Source: Stichopus chloronotus (Eukaryota > Echinodermata > Holothuroidea > Aspidochirotida > Stichopodidae). Taken from it: a stretch of DNA of 64,000 nt. The position numbers were made by a program, and so were the translations under genes. Shown one piece after another: positions 50,701 to 59,700 of the stretch. Numbering within the stretch: position 1 is the first letter of the stretch; the number at the start of each line of letters is the position of its first letter. Where the stretch lies: NCBI GenBank assembly GCA_021234535.1, contig SFZH01000008.1, positions 2,914,001 to 2,978,000 on the forward strand, read 5' to 3'. A model generated the notes under the pieces. The model had not been told where the DNA came from, made no database searches, and saw only the letters and a list, made by a program, of their open reading frames with translations.

Positions 50701-53700
50701 CTGAACTCAAAAGACACCTTTGATTTCACACTCTCTCACTGATTGTGTTTGTTGTTGACATTGATGTTAGAACATCAATAGCACAGAACTGATTATGCAA
50801 TCTGGTCTCATCTCACAGTATAGAAAAAGCTAATCAAATGATGTAGTGAATGAAATTACATGGAGACTGAAGTTATAACGTTGAAACATCTCCACTGTAT
50901 GGTTGATTAACACAGGTCATGTGGCCTGCATGTTATAAACAGAAACTTGTATGAGTGAATGCGTACAGTACGTCATTGTAAGATGAAAAGTGATGTCTTT
51001 CCTGTCAGTGATGATATAAGTACATCATCAATGTGAAGGTGTGATAATAAGTGTACTGCTGATAGCAGTACATCATTATTGCAACCCTGTGATTGTGTAG
51101 GTGCTCTTTTATTTTGAGTCATTATTGTACTGTATTTGTATTTTGTGTGGTAAATTGCACCGTAAGAACTCTAGTGCAGTACCTTATAGAGCAGAGATTA
51201 GGTTTAAATCTAGGCTGAATTTAAAAGACTCCTGGTTGAAGGTACAGCAAACTAAAAGCAGCAGCCACAGAGTCACACAGAATGACTCTCATTTCACTCC
51301 CTGGACTTATTTTCTAAGGCAGTTTGATGTGCTACAGTAATTTCTTGTGCGAAACATTACAGAATGTCGTTGGATGTTGTATGGAATCTATCAGGAGAAA
51401 AGCACCTTCTACCTTCTTTTGCTTCATTTTATTTGTGGATGATGAGGCGTCACCTCTGGAGAAGAGGCCCAAAACAAGAAAACGAAAGCGACAGCTTTGG
51501 TGACGCATCATACTTGATGGCTTTTTGTAGACAGCCCGTAAAATGGTTTCACTATTTTCTGCCTCTGCTCTTCACAGAGAAAGACGACATTCAGTACGTG
51601 GATGTGAAGCTGAACACCAGCAAGCATCCTCCTCCTATCCTGCCTCCTCAACCTGATTGGCTGACGTCGGAGGAGATCGGGAGACGGCATGTCATCCAGG
51701 CGATCGTGGACAGCGAGAGGTCGTACATGATGTCGTTACAGAAGTTGATACAGGTATGCGACCTGGCATTTGAATGATGTATCATTGTCCGCCATCATTA
51801 TCGGCATCATCGTCTTTCATCCTGGGTTCAGGGCAATGAGAAAAGATAAACGTTTTGCCTGTCATCAATCTCAAAGTTTGATAGATAAATCACAGATTGG
51901 CTCATCTGAAAGTGTGCTTTTGGGATTAATTACATTAGAAAATCATTAAGTGCAAGTGTCTTACCTAGGGAAAAAAGAGAAAAAGTTGAACAATATTGCC
52001 AAAATGGAACGATAGCAAGGGGTAAGTAAGTATAGTCACTCTTGGATACCTGCACCAGTAAGTTGCGGGAAAACAAAGGAATGGTGCATTGACAGTAGTC
52101 ATTGTAAATGGTTACGATTACCAGTTTGCGCTGTTTCTTCCATTTTTCCTTCCCTGTATCAATCTTTTTCATCCTGCCATGATGTTGCCCTTAAGCACAG
52201 GAGAACCCATGCTGTGCAATCTTTAAAGGAGAAGAAAACCCTGGGAACATATTTATCAAAATGAAGCAGAGCTGTTAGACAAATATCTTTCCAAAGCTTC
52301 ATTCAGATATATTGTTTCCTATCCAAGTTACACATTTTTGAAGTTCAGAGAAGGGTGCTGCCTTTTTTGCCTAAGCTGAATGTAAACCAACTTGAAGAAG
52401 TCAAATAATGATGTCACATGACCATAAACCCCTGGTAGCAGGAATTTTAACATATTTCTTTATTTTCTTGACCATATTTTCTATAAATCTGCACACATTT
52501 GCACACATTTTGTGTTGAAAAAATAAATTGTGTCATGCAATAATCAAATTAATACTCTGATTTGAATCTATGCACAACTGTTATAATATATATTGACAAT
52601 GAAATAGAAAAACCAAAGCATTTCAATCACATGTGGTCTGGTGATGTCATCACAACCTCAAAATGGCGGCTTCCTGATTAATTTTTTTTTTAATATTCAA
52701 ATTGCAATATCTTTTAAAGTAAACAAACATACTTAAATGAAATTTGCTTGATGGTGTTCACCAAATGTTAGTCTCTCATGCCAAATTGTCAAAAGTCCTA
52801 ACTTTCCTTCCCCTTTAAGTAACAATCACTGTTTTGTAAATCTTTCCGTCAGACAAGACCAGGATATTCTGACCGATCGATTCATCACAAAACACAGGAC
52901 GTACGCCGTCACCTCTTTGTAACCGCACACATTAATGATATACCTTCAATCTAGCTTCAGGGAGATTGTTTGGGTGTGCTGTTATATTCCTTTCACTATT
53001 ACCAGTATTGAAGCTCAGTTGATGGTGTTTTTCTGTGAACATAAATGTGCAAATATCCTACCTAACAGAATGGTCTAAATCTTAATTGTTTCAATACAAT
53101 CGTCAATCCCTCTTCTCTTTCCAAAGTTACAGCATTGTGCATGTCATTCTGTAATAGTATTTTATCATCGTCTAGTGCCTCAATAATGCTTTCTATCTTG
53201 GCTCTAGTTACATCATACCCTCATGACCTACTTGAAAATGGCCTCTGAAATAAACCTTAAGCTCTTTTCTGATCCTATAATCTGTAGCTTGAGTTGTTTT
53301 CAGCCTGGATGGCGATACTAGGCGTTCTTATGCAATTATCAAGCTCCTGACTGCACACTTTCTTGTCCCCCCCATTAGCCTAAAAAGGATGGAAAAATGA
53401 GAAGTGAATATTTAATGTAGGAGGAGATAGTCTCTAAAAAATTTTTTTTATCATGGAGGTGGACAGCCAATGTTTCAACCGGGTATGTTGTCTGTGTGTA
53501 GTATGGAAGCCAAACTCTACACGCATTTCACTGCACTAGCCTATATGTCAGCAGTGTTCAGTTTGTTTTGCTACAGTGTGTGGGTAAAATGTGTTTGTTA
53601 CTACAGATGTGAAGACGTATGTAGTCCACCCTGTGCAAACATATTCAAGAGATTAAATTCTTTAACTTTCAACATAAAATCCCTCAAAACATTAAACATA

Positions 53701-56700
53701 ATGTAATCTCAGTAATGGGTTTGCCTTGTTCACTGAATTCTTAACTATTTACAAGCTTTGCAAAGAGGCTTGTGTGATTGATTTTTTATTTTTTTATGAT
53801 GGTCATTTGCAACCCTAACTACAGTTCACATTCTTGACTGAACTCTGTTTACAGTTTTTCATTTGCTTAGAAGACTCTACTGGAAAAATTGGCAAAGCTA
53901 TTCTCAGTTGAGTGTTATAGTAGCAAAACAGGGTTCCCATTACTTGGGAAAGTCATGGAAAAGTCATAAAATTTTATTTACACTTTTTGGTTTAGATGAT
54001 GCACACGTCCATGTGTGTGTTTGTGCACATGTGTGCGTGTGTGTATGTAACACCCTACCGTTTAAACACAGTATCTCAAGAACCTTGCACATGGTACTCA
54101 TGCTTTGTTTGTTTTTGTCCCAATAACAAAATATAGGCCCCCTCATTTAAGATTTTGTGTATTTCCTAACCGTGGTACTCCCATGACGGCCGACATGTTG
54201 GTTCAGACATCCACCAAGGTTATAGTGCACACCATGGAAGTATTGTCATATACTCACCATCACTCTGCTGCGGCTAAACGTGCTAGTAAACCTTCTAATG
54301 GAGGCCTCTGTTAGGCTACCATTTGCATGCATGTTGTGCATCGGTGAGTGACCAACCAGCTTGTGTACATGCTGCAGGAGCTACAGTAGCAGGAGGGTGC
54401 TCTTACCATATCCAGTTTCTTGTTTAGTCGAGATAAGCACTATGACTGTTGTTATGTAAATGTCCATCAAGAAAACTCATGGACTCAGAAGAACTGAGAC
54501 TGTTTACCACTGAAATTATTCGTACTCATAAACCCTTTTTTACTTTCTGAAATGAGCACAGCTTTTGGAACCATTGATTCCATGCAGTATATCAGCAGCA
54601 GAAGTTATTTTGCTTCAATTAGACCTAAATTAAACTTAGAACTAGAATACGTTTGTGTGTGTGTGCGTGTGTGTGTGTATATGTTTATGATGCCTACCTT
54701 GTAAACACCATATCTCAAGAAGACAAGCTTGGACAGATGTCATATTTGGTATGTAGGTGTACCTCATTGCGTACAAGAAGCCTATTTGTTTTTGATGGAG
54801 ATCAAAGTTCATTTGGGGTCAATAGGGGCCATGTTGTGAAGACCTTGTAAACATGATATCTCCAGAAGGAGAGCTTGGACAAATCTCATGTATATCTGTT
54901 ATGTAGCTGTACCTTATTGAGCACAAGAAGCCTATTCTTTTGGTGGAGGTCAGAGGTCATAGATCAACGTATCTTCACCTTATGCACAATGCCAGATTCA
55001 AAGTGCTCATAAATGAATCATCGATACCACAATGCCTTTTGGCTTTCTGGTTAGACCTGGAAAAGTTATGAAATGTTGTAAAAGTGGCAGAAATCATGGA
55101 AAAGTAATGAAATTTTGGACAGACTGCTACTTTTTTTTACAAGTTACAAAAAGTTACATTCAGTCATGATCCTAGCACCATTACTCATCGGTTAAGTATG
55201 GTCATTTCAAAATGTTTTTATAAAGGTCATGAAATAGTCATGGAAAAATCATCAAATTTTATTTTTTGTAAGTTGCAAGAACCCAGCAAAACAAGAGCTG
55301 GTAGATATGAACACAACACAGTTGGACCAATTTGCAGTGGCAGTTCCACCAGTAATTGCAAGTTTTCCCCAAAATTTTCGTAGCTTGATTTTGAGAGAAC
55401 TCATTTACAATTGTACTTCAGGGAATATTTGAAACTTGCATTAGTGACTTTTAATTGAAAATTTTAGTATTTGATAAGTTCTCGTATTATGTGCAAGTCT
55501 GCACTGAACACAATGCCTGGATAGATTGTGCAAAACAGCAGGTTGAAAAGTGCAAAACCCTAAGCTTTAAGGTACCAACTGTAACCACTGCATTTGAAAA
55601 TGTAATTGCTCATTTACAAAGACCCAGTTTTCCGTAGACTCCCCATGCTAACACTCCCAGTCTGTATATCACTGTTTCCAGATGAAGTCAGTAATTTTTT
55701 ATTCAAGACTACATGTGCAATTCGGAGTAAAATATCATCCGCTCAGAGGAAATAAAAAACGAGTCAATAAAGGTTGATTTTCTACCTTCTGACATCGATA
55801 AATCCCAAACTTATCCATTTTCGTATTTCTCTGAAGTCGGTTTTGCTCCATTAGCTTGGATTCGATTTAGAGGGGAACTTAATTGATAGCATCATTTATT
55901 GAAAGTGGCTGCCTAAAAGTCTTCCCTCTCAGGTCGCTGTCACTGACTCTCTCATTCCTCTTTGAAATTGAGTGGGAGGCCTTATTGATGAGATAGCTCA
56001 AAAACATTTTAATCATATTTCTATTTTGACAGAGTAGTCTGCCTGCCACTTAGATGAATGTTCCTTTGGACATGAGCAGTAAATCTTTAATGAGATGCGT
56101 GGATTACTGTTTTATAAATTTTTGCAGCACTGATTGCTGTCGTTTGCTAGAAGATTTTTGTAAATATTGATGGTGTTGTGATCCTTGTAATCATTGTAAC
56201 ATTAATTGATCCAATCAGACATTTTCCCCTTTTTTGCCTCATGATAAAATTGTATTTCAGAGGGTACGACAAGACTTCTGTTATTTTTAAAACAAGTGTC
56301 TGAGAGTGAAAACCAAAGTGGAGGCCATTTTCATGTTTCGGTCAGTCTGAAGTAGCAGTAAGAGGGAGGTGAACTTTGTGGATGATGAACAGGTGAAAAT
56401 GTTTCGTTGAAACCATAGAGAAACAGAGCTTGAATTTGTCTGGCATACAGACATCAGCTTGGAATGCAAAATAATAACTTCAAATTGTTTATTTAAGTAA
56501 AGCAGAAAATTGGTCTCTTGGTCTTAGATTTTCAGTATCAGTTGACGTATGCCTGCCTCAGATACAGCAGAAATTGTTCCTCCTGGCCCGTTTCATCTGC
56601 GTTGTTCGGTAGCTTGTACAGTAAGATCTGGATTCAGTGAATGAGATTGTTTGGAGATGGCCTCTCAATGCCACCAATCCCTGATAGATAAAAACTCCCG

Positions 56701-59700
56701 GAAATCTCTACTTTTGACGGGAAATTCGGCCGACAGGAGACAAAAATTACACCAAAACCCTGTCAGGGGGAGCGAATTGTTAGGACTTGCATTGAATCAC
56801 GTAAAATGTCTGGACACGACGTGACTGCATCAACTGATGCTATCGATTTGTCTCCCAGAATAAGCTGTAGCTGGGCAATAACTGCTACCTTTTATTTTTA
56901 CCGTGTGAAACTCCTGAGGAACTCTTGAAGACGTTGACATTGTGACTGCTGTGACTCACTGACATGTCTCTCTGGTAATTGCTATCATTGCACATGGAGG
57001 CACATAGATATGTGTAGACCTGTCTATTAATGTGACCATATGGCAGTCCAGTGATGTTTCAAATCTGGTATACATTGCTACGATAAATGCGGTACCCTTT
57101 TTTTTGCTTGGCGAGAGCAGAACTGTCTCTGCCTGTGGAGAATTTATCCATCAGCTGTATTATAGCTGCACTTGTTTTGACCGAAACATTATCTGTAGGA
57201 ACCAAAAGTAACATGGACATGAAGAGTGCCATGAATGTAATAATTAACTGATTGATAATATTCTGGTTTTAATGTGCCAAATGAGGACATTATTCAGAAA
57301 GAAGGGGGCACAGGAATTTTTGACAGTAACACGAAGATGATTAAAAGCGTGCAATTTTCTACGAAAAATGGAGAATCCACTCAAATCGAAAGTGAGTGCC
57401 AATTTTATGACAAAATGTCAAGCACTTTTCAAATTGTTACAAATTGTGATTTAGATGGTGCGTTAATCAGGTTGTTTTCTAACAAAAGCAGTGGCAATGT
57501 GACATGCATACTTGAAAGCTGTTCTGACTATCGTGACTGTCTGACTATTGTGAAATGATGTTTACGTGGAACATTTATCACTGAACACATCACTGTGAGG
57601 GACTTGCCCCAAAATCTGAACAGACTAGAATGTAGCCAGAAAAACTTGTGTCATTTGTGACAGAGATGTTCTTCAGAAATTGTTTTCCTATTTCTCTTAT
57701 TGGATGGCCCCATAAGCAATACTAATCTTGTTGAAATCACTGAATTTAGACTCATTTGGAGCAAACTCAGCTAGATTACATTTTTGATCAAGAGCAACAG
57801 ATCAGGTCTGGGTCTGGGTCTGATCACATATTTTGATTTATCCCTGTGGCTGGATCAGTGTCTCAAGATCTGATTATGACTCACAGATACAGGGAGCAGT
57901 TTACAGTGGTTAATGTAAACCAGTATCTGATCAAACACTGGAGATCAAGAGCTTTGATCTCATACTCGACCCTGCAAACAGGCGATCAATAAACATGAAG
58001 TAAGTTGCTTCTCAAAACTCAGTTGTCATGACAACCAGTTCTTTCAGTGCAGATGCATATGAACAGCTCGGACGTCACCCCAGTCACAGGCCATCTTGAT
58101 CCATCGAGCTTTCACAGAGAGCAGTGTGATCAACTCTGATCTAATTGTGTTTTCATATTATGACTGTCTGACATTGATTTCACATAATTTGTGAATCAGT
58201 TAAAATCGTGACTGGCTTTGATCAGACCTTATCTTCGCTTCTAAAACAGAAGTGAGACAGAAATAAATGAGCAACAGAATATTTTTGTTAGCCTTATTAG
58301 TCCTTATCTATTCTTGCTGGAGACATCCTTTTGCTTTGTTGCTGTCAATCAAAACTGAAGTTGAAATCTTGAAGGGTATTGCTGATGATACATGATAATG
58401 GAGATGCTATAGACCGTGATGTTTCTGTGTGAGGGATGGAAATTGGAGAAACAAAAATATGATTATGTAGTCTGTGTGTGTGTGTGTGTCAAATAATGTG
58501 CATTTGTGTGCTACTTGACAGTCAAATATTCTTGTCCATTATGTGGTGATTTTGAGACAGTCACAGACAGTGACAGTAGTTTCCTACTTACATAATGACT
58601 TAGGAAGTACATTATTTTGTACTGCATTTTTGTCCATTTTAGCATTCCATATTTAAGTCCCCTAGCTAACAATAAAATGGTGCATACAGCATCCTTTGCC
58701 TCATGAATTCATTGAAAGGAACTGGTTGTCTTATTTTCTCTTGACAACATCCCAAAAGTAATAGCTGCACATTGTTTTTAAGCACTCTGCCTCAATTTCT
58801 TACAAAGCAACTTTTTCTCGTTGTGATTCTTTTTCTCGACGTGATGCCCAAAATTTCCTTCTGTTAACATTCCATCCTAGGAGCCGATTCAGACATCAGT
58901 TGGATACAGTATCCTGCTCTTTGTATTCTGTTGATTTTAATTATTTCTTCCATTGTGTTGACATGAAACTTGATGAAATACCCCCAAGATTTATCGCTTT
59001 TAGCTGCTTCCAGTCGAGATGAAATAATTATGAATTTGTCACAAATAAATATTTCAAATTCAGTTGCTCCCAACATCTTTTCTTTTTATTTCATTGAAGT
59101 ATCTGCTTATTCAAGATTTGCTTTTGATGATGGGATTTACAGATCAGCCATATTGTCCTCTTGCCTTGAGAGTTTATGGGATATCCTCTGTTTTGTACAA
59201 TGATGTTGCAAAATGGTTTGCCAGGCCTTGGGTAATCCTGAAATGAAATTGCTGAAAAAGTCATAGAAACACTCATGCAGGCCACTCAAAGACAATTGCA
59301 AGTTTGATATATTCCAGTTGTGGATGTAACATCAATTTCTAATAAGTCACTGCAGTTAAGAAAGAGTCTAGTGTTAAATTTAAACAATTTCACCCGGTTG
59401 TTGAATGAATGAATAATGTGCAAAGCTTTGTTTGCTGTTTTTAATGTGAAACTATGCTACCAATATTGTGTCATTGATAAACTTAAAAGAATTATTGTAG
59501 TTGGTTGTACATACCATGACCCTGCATTGTGTTGTTTAGATTGTTATTTGAAGTATCGTTTTTTAACCAGTTAACCACAGTGGGATTAAAATATTGTAAC
59601 TTTCATCAAACAGGGGAATCAATTTTTGCAAAAATGCATTTATTTTGATTGCAGATTTCAACCTAGAAAAAGTAATACACTGTAAATAGTTAACACAAAA

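Noticed and set aside
51364..51577. Upstream extension of exon 5 open frame
   Set aside because: The acceptor at 51577 gives the right phase from exon 4; the upstream part is not like ARHGEF10.
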